Origin: Marsupella aquatica
Taxonomy: Eukaryota > Marchantiophyta
DNA length: 64,000 nucleotides
Reading direction: 5' to 3'
NCBI GenBank assembly: GCA_973895155.1
Contig: OZ316898.1
Span: 19,468,001 to 19,532,000, forward strand
Under the pieces are notes generated by a model that was given only the letters and a program-made list of their open reading frames with translations, made no database searches and was not told where the DNA came from. The position numbers and the translations under genes were made by a program. Position 1 is the stretch's first letter. Every line of letters begins with the position of its first letter. Positions 13,501-25,659 of the stretch are shown one piece after another.

Positions 13501-16500
13501 AGCTCGACGATCCCTGCTTTGAGTAATGTCGACCTCCGACATCAAATATGTAAACTTCTCAGCGTTTACTTTTGTTGACTAATTCCCCTTCAAAGTCGAC
13601 AACAGAAAATAGATAACGTTAACTGAAAACACATGATTGTCTGAGGTACTCAACCAAATCACTTTAAAATATTTAGAGTCGGGAATTTGACTAAAACGTT
13701 TGGACACGTAAGAAACGAATCTCAGCGACATGCTCTGACCCAATCAAATGGAAATGTCAACTTGCTTGAGAGGAAGGCTCTTCACGAATGACAAGCGCCT
13801 TCCTTACTTCCAAAGTTGAGGCATTTGGGAGGAACGCTCGTTAAGTTTGCGATATCTTGGATGGCAATAAGTTTTGCCATCGACTGTGAGACAGCCGTAC
13901 TTCAGCCGACTTCACAGTGTGAGCAGGATGTTGGCGACCGGAATCTCGTAAATTGTCGACTCCGTCTTAGTGCTCTTCGCTGACTAAATCATGGGCCAAA
14001 TTTAGTACTAAAACAGTCCCGCCATAACATTTATCAGCATCTCAAACCTGAAGTAACTGCTTCACTGCGTGAAAGCATGTTGCTCGGTCTAAGTTTCTAT
14101 GGGTCCAGATTGGCAACTAATTATTGATGGCCGATGACTGCATCCGCTAAGATCTGGAAATATCAGCAAGTTTACTTTGATCTGTGTTCCTTTGTACAGA
14201 TGACTTCGTACCTCCAGTGCCCGCTTTCTTGGAGGATATCATCGATCGATTAGTAAGGTGGCATATAATACCTGCTAGCAAACGGCCAGATTGCTGCAGT
14301 ATAAATATTTTGGAAGAGGTCTGTGACTCTGGTGCATTAAATGTTGCGTCTATCCGTCTTTCGTCTTCTCGAGTTGTAACTCATACTGAATACATTTAGT
14401 AAATTGTCTTGTATTGAGGGTCCATAGTGGATTCTTTAGCTATCAATAACGGCGAATGGAGTATTGGCGCTGTAGTTGCGACGCTTGACTTAGAGGTGCT
14501 CAGGGCCCAGAAATTCCTATGAATGACTCACCTTATGATCAAGGTTTGAAAAGATGGTCTCCCTAAGGAATCTTTGTCTTGAGAACTGAAATCAATCCAA
14601 ACCGAGAAGCTTTCTTTACCTACGGAGTAGATCGAAGTGTTCACTGCCACACCTCTTCCTTTTTCTGGCAAGGAGCTAAGGTCGTCCGCTATTCACTTAT
14701 TAATGTCTCGCATGTGTGAACCTGGGATTGTTTGTTGCAGGGAGACTCTCTACCTCCACACGTAGACTATTCTCATCTGGAGCGACCCTACTGCACTCTC
14801 GTCTTGCAATCCGAATGCAGCCTTATCTTGGGTCAGTCTCTGACGACCAGTGCTGCGGGCGACTTCAGAGGTTCTTTTCAGATGTCTATTCCAGTTGGGT
14901 AAGTCTTTTCTCTCAAGGCACAACCTAATAGTCTCCGACATTGAATTGCAGCGAGTTTTGAAGGATGCCATTAATATTTGATTTCTTGCAAGTTTTTTCG
15001 ACTGCAATTGATTGATACACGGCCCTTCAATTGGAAGTTTTTACCCAAATGCTGCTACCGGCCGGTGATCTCAACCAAATTTGACGGTTTCTAGAAGACA
15101 AGCTGGTGTTAATTAGGACGCCTGTTTGATCTTGCACTGGATCGAACGCTTTCTGTACCTTCCATCGCCCATCGCCAACGGAAGTCTGTTTGGAGACAAG
15201 GAGACGTGAGGGAGTGGGTGGTTAAATTCAATTTGTCGATCTTAGAGTATGACGAACGAGATGAGGATGTGCTATCGTGTTGCATTACAACAACTTGAGT
15301 AGAAGTACTTACAGCCAACTGCAGAGCTGATTTCCTTGATCTCAATTCATCCTGTCATTGCGTTCTTTCTCAAGAACTGACTTTTAAATTAACTGTGTAA
15401 GTAGACGTCATCCTCGGCCAAGACGTCTCAGAGAGCAACAGAAAGGGAGGTCGATGAATTTACTTTGTTTTACGCCTTTAGGTCTTTTGTCTGAACGAGC
15501 AGAATCTCCGCTAACATGTCTTCTCCTTTTGTTTTATGTCTGTGAGCAGCTCTGTTTTGGTCTTCCAAAAAAATAGTGCGGATATAGCAAAGCATAGCAT
15601 CCCTGCAGCCCAAAGCAAACGCATTGCTGTGACATTGGGGAAAATTCTGCCCTCGAGACCTGCGAGAAACTACAGCAATGCCCCATCAGGAACTGGGATC
15701 TCCCACTTGCCTCCAACTCCAGTCTCCACTTCATGGGGTGCTTCATTTAATCACAACACCAACAACCGACCAGGGAACAACAACTTCCAACACAACTCTG
15801 CTAGGGCAGGTAGCGGTGGTGGATTTGCAGCACCATTCAAGTCGCATAAGTATGCCCCGGTTACATCATCGTCCCCATCATCTTCAGGTGGAGTCCTGCC
15901 TAACCCAACGGCCAGGCCACCACCACCTGCACAAATCATCACCAATGTAGCCAGTCCTGTTCCGCCGTTATTTCCTGGCACTCCTGGCCCTCCTGCTGGT
16001 GGGGCATTTCCTCCTCCGTCAATGCCCATTCCAACTTGGTCCCCTTTACCTCGACCCCCTCCACCTAGCCGACCTCCCAGTGCTGGAACTGGTGTGTTCT
16101 TCCCTTCTAGTGGAGCGTCCAGTGGGCCAGGCCGGCCAGTGAACATGGCCCCACCACGTAGATCTAGTAACAGTGTTCCTTCTGGTGCTCCCGTTCTCCA
16201 AAAAACCAATTCTGCCCCAGCTTCGTTTGCTTCACTAGAGGTAGCTGCCATTGCTGCTGCCGCTGCTACAGCAGCATCTCCATCAAACCCTCCTAGTAAG
16301 AACTCCAAATCTGTTAGTGTCATAACGGCCGGGAGTGTTGAAAAAGTAGCACCAGTAGCACTAGCAGCTAGAGGGTTGTCACCTGGTCCAGCATCAACCC
16401 AAGACTCCCATGTAGCCTCAGGAAAAGCACCCTCCTCTGATCTGCAATCTGAAGCGAACGGAGGGAAAAGTACAATGAAAGACGAAAACCCTGTTGTGCG

Positions 16501-16585
16501 TAGCTCAGGGCGTTCTTCAAAATCTTCAGGAGCAGGAAATTCTGGCAGGCTGAGTGCAGTCAACACTGGAGGAGGACATTTATAG
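10503..16585 (+). CDS. ALKBH10B-like: ALKBH9/10-like RNA N6-methyladenosine demethylase (2OG-Fe(II) dioxygenase), 7 coding exons
   Basis: Predicted Fe(II)/2-oxoglutarate dioxygenase of the plant ALKBH9/10 group, which removes m6A from mRNA. I read the exons as 10503-11388, 12386-12507, 12993-13110, 13372-13479, 14200-14318, 14741-14898 and 15550-16585, giving 848 residues. Every junction keeps frame. All introns are GT-AG except 13111-13371, which uses a GC donor (GAG/GCAAG). The N-terminus carries the family's conserved WLRGEFAAANAIIDSLC block (about residues 47-63) and a QQRRYNW-like block. The catalytic core spans about residues 310-540, with HVD (H458, D460), distal H519 in AKHSIP and the 2OG-binding Arg in KRIAVTL (R528), so all expected ligands are present. 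About 300 C-terminal residues are Pro/Ser/Ala/Gly-rich and low in complexity, as in ALKBH10B. I chose the ATG at 10,503 because the upstream in-frame stretch has no ATG. TAG is at 16,583. ALKBH9 versus ALKBH10 is not settled. Confidence 0.92.
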
Positions 16586-18276
16586 TGACACAAGAGGACA
16601 GGAGATTGAGTTTCATTTTAGGCTAGGAGGTATGGTAGCATGACTAGTCCTTGCAGTCAGTTTTGAAAGGGAGGTGGGAGGAGGGAGAACATTGTATCCA
16701 TACGGGGTTTGTAGATGAGATGATACAAATTGTCCAGAGACTATTATAGTCAACAATTGACTGTTTGTGATTTTGGTTTTTGAGAGGTACATTCTGATCG
16801 AGTTCTAAACATGTGCGGCGGGAGAGTGATAGAAAAATTGTATGAAACCTTAAAAGTTCAGTGAGGGTAGCTAGCTGGCTAGCGAGCTAGCTATTTAGAA
16901 GAAAACGATGAAGCCATTATCATGCCTAGTCATTAAGGAGGTAACCATTCTGCCTCCTTCATGATCTTTCAATTCCATTCTTTCAATCCACTGTTGCTGC
17001 TAAACAGACGTTTGTAGCAGCCAGGATACAGACGCTCCAATAAATCATATCTTGACATTGAAAGTGGAGTATCCAACCAAAGAGATACGCAACTCCAGGC
17101 ATGATGTGGATGGTTATTCATATCACAGGAGGTCTCTTGTTCTCCTGCTGTTGCAAATATGATCGAACCTTAGCTGATGGTATTCCTTGCATTTTTCAGT
17201 ACAAACAACTCTGTACATGCATCTGTGGCTGGATATCTTTCGAAGCCTGATAGTATCGAATCAATGGATCTGCTGAAAAGGCCTTCCAACAAGGCAACTT
17301 TCTAGATTCCATCACCTCCATTTGTGATGGATTGGATGGAGTGCGTCATCTTCTGCGGTGGTCACATTTGAAGTTGCAGTCTCACATTTCTCCACACAAA
17401 ACGAACTGTTTTCGAGCCTCCAGGCTGTAGCTATGGACCGCACTATCACGCCATGAAATGACCCAGCCTTTGGAGGTTTTTGATAGAATTATCGTTATCA
17501 CTAAAAGAACCACCCCAAGACTTGCCATCCAGTTTGCACTTTTTTTTGGATTACCACAACATATGGTACGGTTTACTAACTTGCCACTTTGGAACTTGAC
17601 ATTCTTGACATGACTTTTTAACAGGGTGTCTTACTAGGTTGTCAGATTTCTTGCGTAGTAAGTATAGTAAAATGCCACTTTCAGAATGAAAGATCTTGGA
17701 GTGAAAGATCCATCTCTTATGAAAGTCACGAGTTTTTATTTCCTGTGTGACACAAAGGGTTGTTGTGAGTGGAAGGCACGGTGCAGAATCATTACTGGGG
17801 GCGTATTGGAAAGGACAATCTGGGCCATCAATCTTCCTGGTCTCCGATGTCAAGGGCATGGTCGGGTTCTCTCTTGGGGGCCACCGTTTCGTGGTAAAGA
17901 GATGGAACATGTTTTTCCCTGCCAGCAAGGAAGGAGTTTGAGATATCAGCCAAAGCAGCGGTTGATGTAAACGGATTGAATATCAGTATTTTATAGTTAG
18001 AAATGCTATCCTGTCCCCATCTTCGATTCTTCGGCACCTCATTGTTGGTCCCTCGCAACCAGGCAGCATTTTTCAAGTACAGCCAATTGCAGATAGAGTA
18101 AGATAGGGAAAAAAAAAAAGAGTGCTGATCAGACGAGTTGGGAGCCACTGTCCAGTCCGAGGTCGGCAAAGAATGGGGAAGGTTTCCTTCAAGTTTCATC
18201 TCAGAGAGATTTGTATAGAAAACAGTTAGTGAAGACTTTCCACAAAGATTGTACGTGAGGGCAGTGAACTAATCAA
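16586..18276. other. 3' UTR of the ALKBH gene and intergenic DNA to HPR2
   Basis: The first few hundred bases are probably the ALKBH 3' UTR. They include a GCTAGC-rich palindromic patch at about 16,866-16,895 and an AATAAA at about 17,039 that could serve for polyadenylation. Frames around 17,550-18,200 overlap on both strands and resemble nothing known. The HPR2 3' UTR should extend leftwards from 18,277. Confidence 0.5.
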
Positions 18277-19530
18277 TCAAGACACAGGTGTGAGAACAGG
18301 TTTGCCAGAAAAGTGGGAACTAAGGTTCGCGACAACAAGTTCTGCCATAGCCTCTGATGTCTCCCATGTATCAGTCCCAACATGTGGGAGCAACACAACA
18401 TTATCCATATTGAGCAACCCTTCTGGGACATGAGGCTCTCTGTCAAACACATCCAAGCCTGCTCCCGCCAGACGACCTTCCACCAACGCTTGCACCAATT
18501 CTCTTTCATCCACCACAAGGCCTCTGGCAACATTCACAAGGTACCCTTTCGGGCCCAAGGCATCCAGTATTTCACGATTTATGATTTTGGTCGTTTCCTC
18601 CGTCAAAGCACATGCAACTACAAGAACATCAGAATCCGTTGCAAGCTCTATTATGCTGCCAAAATACTTGTAGGCTAGCCCTTTCTTTTCTGATCTACTC
18701 CAATATCCAATCCTGCAGTCAAATGCTTCGGCTCTTCTGGCAATAGCTGATCCAATCCTACCGAGGCCCACTATCCCAAGTCTCTTGCCACTAACCTGCA
18801 AGCAAATCATGACAGCCGGAGCTTCACATGAGTTTTCTATTTCGCTTGCTTTCAATTTAAGCGTCCGAGAAATAGTAAACGGATCAACATTTCTGGGCCC
18901 ACTCTGAAATCCGAAGATAACTATACTTTGGATGGAGCTATCTCTGGAATCGGGTCTCTGTTTCGAATTCACGTGTACGTGGAATTACACGCTTCAGGCG
19001 CTGTGCTAAGTAATTCATGCTTGGAGGTCGAGTTTACGAGAAACCTAATTTAGACAACTGACAGACCGGAAGAAGCAGAGAGCCAGGATCTGACCACATA
19101 CCTTGGTAGTCAGAGGAAAGGGCTGAACTGGCCATTCACCTTCTCTCACAAATCGGTCTGCAGCGCAGATGCGTCTCAAGGTGGTGAGCAGTAGAGCCAT
19201 GGCAGTGTCTGCTACAGCATCTGTGAGCACGTCGGGAGTGTTGGTGACGACCACACCACGCTGTTTGCAGAATTGAAGGTCTATTTTATCCACTCCCACG
19301 CTGAAGGACGCAACGATCTCCAAGTTTGGCAGCATGCTTACCAGATCCTTAGTCACCGAGCTCGATGCGTCAGTCACAATTCCTCGTATGGATGGTCCTC
19401 TCTGGGTGAGAAACACCTCTTTCTCTGGCACTCTCCACCATTGATGGTAGGTGTACATGGACTGCAGCGTTGCGCAGAGTGGTGGGTACTGTTCAGGAGA
19501 GCATAAATCTAGCACTGCCGGTTTTGCCAT
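18277..19530 (-). CDS. HPR2-like: glyoxylate/hydroxypyruvate reductase, HPR2-like (D-2-hydroxyacid dehydrogenase)
   Basis: Complete two-exon gene: exon 1 complement(19102-19530), exon 2 complement(18277-18795), intron of 306 bp with GT-AG borders in phase 0, 315 residues, TGA stop. It belongs to the NAD(P)-dependent D-isomer 2-hydroxyacid dehydrogenases and resembles plant HPR2 along its whole length. HPR2 reduces hydroxypyruvate and glyoxylate in the cytosol, a bypass of peroxisomal photorespiration. Visible motifs: the VSSF/VASFSVG substrate-loop region, NTPDVLTD, the nucleotide-binding GLGRIG (residues 153-158), and a catalytic triad R234 (NVARG), E263 (FDREP) and H281 (LLPHVG). WSRS after beta-2 (R177) favours NADPH. 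The C-terminus ends LTPVS with no peroxisomal SKL-type signal, in line with a cytosolic enzyme. The start ATG at 19,528-19,530 gives the usual family length. Confidence 0.95.
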
Positions 19531-19893
19531 AGCTCTACTTGCAGTCCATGAGAATGGAGAAGAAAGCTACTGAAATGGATTTATGTTCAGTTCTCCGGTC
19601 CGTTCGGATCGTAAGCTGCTGCTTTACTCGAACCCAATCCCATCTCCAAGTTGTGAAGAACAAAACTTGAAGATTGCCTGCCGGATTTGATTCTGGATGA
19701 AACGTTGAATTGAATGGAACCCGTTTGACACAGCTTCTTCACTTCAACTTAGCGTGACTTCAAAGGCTTTTGGGACTGTCGTATGAATTTCACATGATTG
19801 TCCAGTCTGAATTCTCACAGCCCCTTAGGGCCCAGGAATTCACCACTCGAGGCCTCTAGACATATTTATTTTCTGACCCTAAACCCTTCCTGA

Positions 19894-20085
19894 TTTTTTT
19901 AGTTTGTATGTGTGTACAAGGTTATGATTATGAGGCATTACTTTTTTTAGTTTGTATGTGTGTACAAGGTTATGAGGCATTAGTGTTTTTTTAGTTTGTA
20001 TGTGTGTACAAGGTTATGAGGCATTAGTGAGGGAGTGGAATCACTGATTTGTATGTGTGTACAAGGTATGAGGCATTAGTGAAGT
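19894..20085 (+). repeat. tandem repeat of about 45 bp, four copies
   Basis: The word AGTTTGTATGTGTGTACAAG followed by GTTATGAGGCATTA starts at about 19,901, 19,949, 19,992 and (diverged) 20,046. It lies just upstream of the HPR2 leader (minus strand), within about 370 bp of its ATG. Confidence 0.85.
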
Positions 20086-20232
20086 AATTTCAATTTACAA
20101 TTAGCTAGGACAAACTCTTCCACATGGGAAGTCTTGCACATTAAATAGACACCGTATAGAACAGTGAAGAGTTTAGGTTTAGGATTGAGCTTGCAAGCAC
20201 AGGGATGCCAGTTAGAGGCAAATTAAGCTCTT

Positions 20233-20405
20233 GTGTGTGATTTTGGAGTGAGCTGCAATCAGAACTGCTATGCAAGGGATGGTTAAAGTCAAAGCAGTTG
20301 TGTGCAATTTTGGAGTGAGCTGCAATCAGAACTGCTATGCAAGGGATGGTTAAAGTCAAAGCAGTTGTGTGCAATTTTGGAGTGAGCTGCTATCAGACTT
20401 GCTGT
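20233..20405 (+). repeat. 67-bp tandem repeat, two and a half copies
   Basis: TTTTGGAGTGAGCTGC recurs at 20,241, 20,308 and 20,375, a constant 67-bp period. The first two copies are almost identical through GGTTAAAGTCAAAGCAGTTG; the third diverges after about 35 bp. Confidence 0.9.
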
Positions 20406-22125
20406 GCGCTAAGGGATATTTGTCAACTATGTGTATTTGGGCTCATAGTTTAATTGGATTCATTCCCCAAATCTTCATCCCTGCCAGTAATCAACCATCA
20501 AAATGTGGTAACATACTGTGTGCACTCACTGATTTAAAGAAAATAATGTAGAGGTTAATTTTATTATGGTATGGAGTGATGTCATACACATACACCATAT
20601 ATGTCATATTTTGATGTGCAATTATCATGTAGACCCAATCTTCCTTGTGCATTGATCTGGTGGAATCCAAGTTTAAAGTGGCTGACAACAAGAGCACAAT
20701 GTAACAGTTGGAAATACTGTGGCATGCCCCTGGGCCCACAATTTATGACATTAATAAGGGAATTTGTAGACCTGCAAATGTCCAATGGGTATTAAAACTG
20801 ATTCAAAAATTAGTATGATAATCATGAATGTTATAATCAGGGCGATATTCCCTAGGTTGAGGTTATAACTATATTACAAGCTATTTTACAGTCAGGTGGA
20901 TAATTAGAGTCAATGGGGTCAAGGATGGGGCATGTAAATAGCCAATGACATGCATCACTATGATTGGGTCACATGTCACTAATTATATGATTGGGCAAGA
21001 CTCCATTTCCTTACAGTTTGGGTTTAGGCGGGTGCCATGACCTGGGGGTGACACAGTGCCTCGACCAAGTCGGGAGTGAGTTAAGTGCACCACTCAGAGC
21101 CACACCTGGACAACTAGGATTGCTTACTCAAGGAGGGCTTACATTTGGCCCAGACCTCTGTTTGGAGACATGAGACATTATTGCAACCACCTTTTAAACA
21201 CTTACCTGCTTGTTGAGGTCAGGTCCAATGACCTGATTAACCCTCCAATTGGGAGCCACAACAGAAGGCCGGGACCAAAGCTGGCAGGTATTAATCAAAA
21301 GCATATAGGAGGGAAATAGGGAGGGGAATACACTTGTGTGGTCATCAAGAGATTGATCAAATGTTCAAAATCACTTTAAGATCCATTGCAAATTGACCAA
21401 CAGACGAAAAGCCCAAAGGTGCCCAGAAAGCAATTGTGGCACCTAAATGAAAGCAAGAGGAGACTGGTTGTCTTTTAGACAATTTAAGTAGATATATAGC
21501 ACCATATTCTGGGGCATTTTGTCTGAACTATCTGTCATGTATAGGATTTACTTTACTCCCCATCTCAAAGGTGCCTGCCTATATATGTTTCCAGCCCACT
21601 CTTTTTGAAAATCACATTTTTTAGTTGGGTGCCAACAACATTTTTTTTTGTATTTTGTCCACTAAGTAACCTAATCACTGCCACACACATGATATCCTGG
21701 ATATGGCCTAGATTATTTTATGATACCTTGATTAGTTTGTCCCAGACACAGCCTGCACACACACAAGAAGGCAGGACACACAAATTAGGAAATTAAAGAA
21801 GGCACAGCACACAAATTAGAAAATTCAACTTTTTCAATACTTTGCCACTAAAGATGGTCAAATTGACAACACTATCATGTTTATTTTTGTATTTACAAAT
21901 ACGCCACTGATGTATACAGATGACAAGTTCACAAAGCAAAGCAACCAAAGTGTGTTCAAATATAGGGTAGGACATCTGTAGTTATTTAGTGGCAATGTAG
22001 CTAAAAATAATGATAGAACATTGTAAGTCCGGTTTCGACTACAATCCCAGAAACACTCATGTCAGTATTGAAGGATTGATGCAGCCATGATTAGATATGA
22101 AAACTGATGTCAAATTTGAGCAGAC
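20406..22125. other. no gene recognised
   Basis: AT-rich DNA with only short frames on both strands. This is where the remaining exons of the sugar-transporter gene (minus strand, 3' side) should lie. I find none of its later helices or its PESPR/PETKG-type motifs. Confidence 0.6.
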
Positions 22126-22987
22126 CTGGTAGGAGTGACCCACGCCAATAGCCAAGAAAATGCGGCCAACGGTGATCATTGTCGAGCCCAGGGCAACGAC
22201 ATTCAGGATGACTCCGATCAAGAGGGAAACGCCACACACAAGCGTGGATGAGCGCCGGCTCGGCGTTGTACAGCCAGCAACGAAAATGGCAATCGAAACC
22301 GCAAGGTAAAGCCAGGAGGTGAACAGCAGGACCTGAGAACCCAAGGAGTCCGCATCATGCTTGGCGTAAGCTTTCGGGAAAAGCTTCTGCAGGAACATGT
22401 CCTTAGACGTGACTCCTGTTCATCGACCACCCAACGTACCATATAATTCATCAGTACTTGTCAAAACCATTCCTGTCAACGAACTCTTAATCCCAGAAGT
22501 TACCAATTGGGGGTCCAGGAAACGCCACAGACAAACTATCTCATGATTTACAAAATTCTAGCGCTCGAAGGGTAACGCACTGTCAATTTGCAAAGCTTGC
22601 AAAATTCTAGCGCTCGAAGTGTAACGCACTGTCAATTTGCAAAGCTTGCAATTCCGCAGTCACGAAAGCGGTCTGTGCAGTCTAGCGCTCGAAGTATAAT
22701 GCATAGTCTATTTGCAAAGCTTGCAATTCCACAGTCACGAAAGCGGTCTATGCACAGCGCTCGAAGTATAACGCACAGTCAATTTGCAAAGCTTGCAGTT
22801 CCGCAGTTCCGCAGTCACGAAAGCGGTCCGTGCAGAGGTTTCATGAGATAGAGGAGTAACACAGACCTGAGGTCCCGAAGATGAGTTCACCGGTGGCTGC
22901 AACGATGCAAATGAGCAGCACGTATATGGTGATACTCCCATGGTACTGCTTCCCCGAAGGCGCAGCAGCAGTCGTACCTCCCGCCAT
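22126..22987 (-). pseudogene. 5' fragment of an STP-type monosaccharide/H+ symporter gene
   Basis: Two consecutive exons of a plant sugar transport protein (major facilitator superfamily). Exon 1 is complement(22867-22987), starting MAGGTTAAAP. Exon 2 is complement(22126-22415), joined in phase across GT-AG borders at GVTSKDMFLQKLFP, with a 451-bp intron. Together they give 137 residues covering the N-terminal tail, helix 1, the extracellular loop, helix 2 and helix 3 (VGRIFLAIGVGHSYQ). Exon 2 ends in a donor at the place where these genes normally continue, but no later exon follows within 2 kb, so about three quarters of the transporter (roughly 500 residues in the family) is missing. Helix 1 has also lost the conserved GYDLG stretch: it reads ELIFGTSGGVTS where relatives have a longer GLLFGYDxGxSGGV. 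I call it a truncated pseudogene or captured fragment. Confidence 0.85.
22557..22850 (+). repeat. minisatellite inside the STP intron
   Basis: GCGCTCGAAG starts at 22,561, 22,610, 22,685 and 22,757. Each copy is followed by YRTAAYGCAYWGTC, TTTGCAAAGCTTGCA and, in longer copies, CAGTCACGAAAGCGGTC, so units are 49, 75 and 72 bp. The array fills most of the intron of the transporter fragment and may have expanded after the gene decayed. Confidence 0.9.
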
Positions 22988-23284
22988 CCTAGCTCCTCCT
23001 CCTCACGCCAGTCGCAGCTTCGACTCGACGATTTGAAGACTGATTACACTACAGCTTCGCCGATTGAAAGAGTGGAAGTACTTCTGCCTGGCTTGCAGGC
23101 TGTCACTAACTCTGTAATCACTCTTCCAATGGCTGAAATGCTCAAGAGCGAAAGCCAGAACAACTTCGACGATTGAAGAAGTGGAAGTACTCAGAAGGAG
23201 TTGAGTGACTGACACAGATTTATACTCAGGAAGAGCACGCTCCGTCTCGCACCGATCTCCCGTCCAGAAGATACTGCGTAGCTG

Positions 23285-23940
23285 AAATTTGGGAGGGATC
23301 AATCGATCGGCGACACCATCCGAGCATGACTCACTCTCGTTCATCCTGGACAACTTGAGGATCGACTCTTCCGAGCAAGACTCACTCCTGTTCGTCCGGG
23401 ACACTGAAATTAAGGAGGGATCAATCAACTGGCGACACCATCCGAGCAAGACTCACTCTCGTTCGTCCTGGAGAACTTGAGGATCGACTCATCCGAGATT
23501 CTCGTTCGTCCGGGACATGTTGAGGATCGACTCACGGTTTCTTCCTTTCAAGCCCACAACTACTAATCATTATGTTCCAACGATACTCAGGTCATTGGTT
23601 GAACTTGTGATAGGCTCCAAAAATGGCCGCCTGAATTTGGGAGGGATCAGTCGATCGGCGACACCATCCGAGCAAGACCCACTGACACTCGTTCATCCTG
23701 GACAACTGGAGGATCGACTCATCCGAGCAAGACTCACTCTCGTTCGTCCGGGACACTAAAATCAAGGAGGGATCAATCGACTGGCGACACCATCCGAGCA
23801 ACTCACTCTCGTTCGTCCTGGACAATTTGAGGATCGACTCACGGTTTCTTCCTTTCAAGCCCACAACTACTAATCAAAATATTTCAACGATACTCAGATC
23901 ATCGGTTGAACTTGTGATAGGCTCCAAAAATGGCCCCTTG
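23285..23940 (+). repeat. nested tandem repeat (about 310-350-bp unit built of shorter repeats)
   Basis: Two large units begin with TTTGGGAGGGATCARTCGAT at 23,288 and 23,636 and end with a shared block from CACGGTTTCTTCC to GGCTCCAAAAATGGCC. Within each unit CCGAGCAAGACTCACTCTCG, TTCGTCCGGGACA and TTGAGGATCGACTC recur two to three times. Shorter related words (CTTCGACGATTGAAGA, GTGGAAGTACT) repeat at 23,030-23,200. The array lies on the promoter side of the transporter fragment. Confidence 0.9.
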
Positions 23941-24388
23941 ATTTGATGTAGTGGCGTCCTGTGTAAACATCCCCCTTCTAAGACAGCTATTCATAATTTG
24001 ACTAATTCCATCTACTTTGTCATGTATTTTTAGAATTTAGGCATTACTGCAACCCTTTTAGTTTTTTCATTTTCTTTTATCAGACTCCCTAATTATACGT
24101 GTATTTAACAATTTAAGGGCATTCTTTCTTACTTGCATGAGAAGGTTAGACCCCTCAACGACGCACCTTATATGTCCATAGATTATAAAGTTTGCAAAGT
24201 ATGGATCATCAGGTGTCACCTAAATAGAGAGCCCGTACAAATAGGGCAGAAAATTTAAAAGTAACAGAGGTAATCAATTTCTCTTTGAATCTATGTATAC
24301 ACTCATTGACTAGTACTGTTCAAATAATGCCCTTGTCTCACCCATAAAATATTGTAACTTTCTTCTTTTTCGAACTTAAAGCCTGGAT

Positions 24389-24564
24389 GGACTGGCAGGT
24401 TGTCCATGAAGCCCCCATGGATAAAAGAAACTTGAATGGAAGGGGCTAAAACATATAAATATGCATGGATACTATTGGACTGGCAGGTTGTCCATGAAGC
24501 CCCCATGGATAAAAGAAACTTGAATGGACGGGGCTAAAACATATAAATATGCATGGATACTATT
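24389..24564 (+). repeat. 88-bp tandem duplication
   Basis: The 88 bp beginning GGACTGGCAGGTTGTCCATG at 24,389 are repeated immediately at 24,477 with about one visible difference, so the duplication is recent. Confidence 0.95.
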
Positions 24565-24929
24565 CTTTACTTTTCTGTCCATACAAAACAGTGTCAATGA
24601 TCAAAGCATCGCTTCTGTCCAAAGATTTTCCCCGTCACTAACTCTGTCCTCACTGATGTCTTAAAGATATTTTGTCAGAGGTCAGAGCACTTTAATTGAA
24701 TGCTTCGCTCCATTCCCTAAATAGAGTTCAATAAAAATATAAAGTATATTTAGGTCCTTATATAAATACTTGATTTGGCCTCTATGCTTTATCAAACTTC
24801 GAGTATGAGTGCTTCACTTTTTACTCATAGTGCCTCAAGTAATTTGCTCAATGGTAAAATACCAAATGAACTTAATTTACTCCAAAAAATAATTTAATGT
24901 TTATAAGCCCGGTTAAAAGGGAATCAAGT

Positions 24930-25265
24930 AACACAGTGACTCATTAACCAAAGGAACAATTCTGGTTAATTGTAACGTGCGAGCAAATAGTAAAATTTTT
25001 CCTCGCACGAGCAAAAAAAATTCCTGCATGACCCCTATTTTTCTACATGCAATTGCCTCACTATCAACTACCTGGCTGGTAACATCTCTTTTGGGGACTC
25101 CCTTTTTGCTAGCGAGCTCGCTAGCCATCTGCAGCCTTTAAAAAACACCAAAATGTAAAAGGCACCAAAAAGCAACTGAAAATTGGAACCATTATGGTCT
25201 CGCTATCAAAATCTCCTCACTATCAAAATCTCTTGTTTGCTCGCAACATAGAATACCTCAACAAT
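24930..25265 (-). repeat. dispersed repeat family, copy B
   Basis: Related to 7,140-7,480 and 42,370-42,660 by the shared ordered blocks TTCCTCGCACGAG, CTACCTGGCTGGTAACATC, GCTAGCCAT and TTGCTCGCAACATAGAATAC. On the minus strand a 71-codon frame (24,913-25,128) contains ELASKKGVPKRDV and FFLLVRG, matching the frame in copy A. This suggests descent from a coding sequence. Confidence 0.75.
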
Positions 25266-25659
25266 TCTCACCAAGGAGGCTATGGGGCAAATCTAAGGCA
25301 AAAATAATCTCAATTTTTACAATGGATTCATATTTTTCTACACATTTGTTAAAGATTCTAGGGCATTGACACTTTGCGTAATGACTATACTACTTTCAGA
25401 AATGCTTTTACATAATCTTGTAGTTTATATAACATTGCTCTTGTTACCGGGATTGAAGGAAGTTTTTCATTGTTTAATAAGCAGTTGTTGAATATTATTT
25501 TTGACAGACCATTCATTGTTCTTGTTGTAAATAATGTTTTGACTAATTTATTGCTATAGTGCTATTTGAGATTTTTTGGGGGAGTATTGTTAATGAATCC
25601 TATTTTTTAGAGAGCGCTGCTCTTGTTACAAGGACATCTGGAAAATGGGGTGGAGAATA

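Noticed and set aside
15751-16593. 280-codon frame on the minus strand opposite the last ALKBH exon
   Set aside because: It is the antisense shadow of a Pro/Ala/Ser-rich coding exon; GC-rich codons leave the opposite strand open. The + strand is supported by family motifs and splicing.
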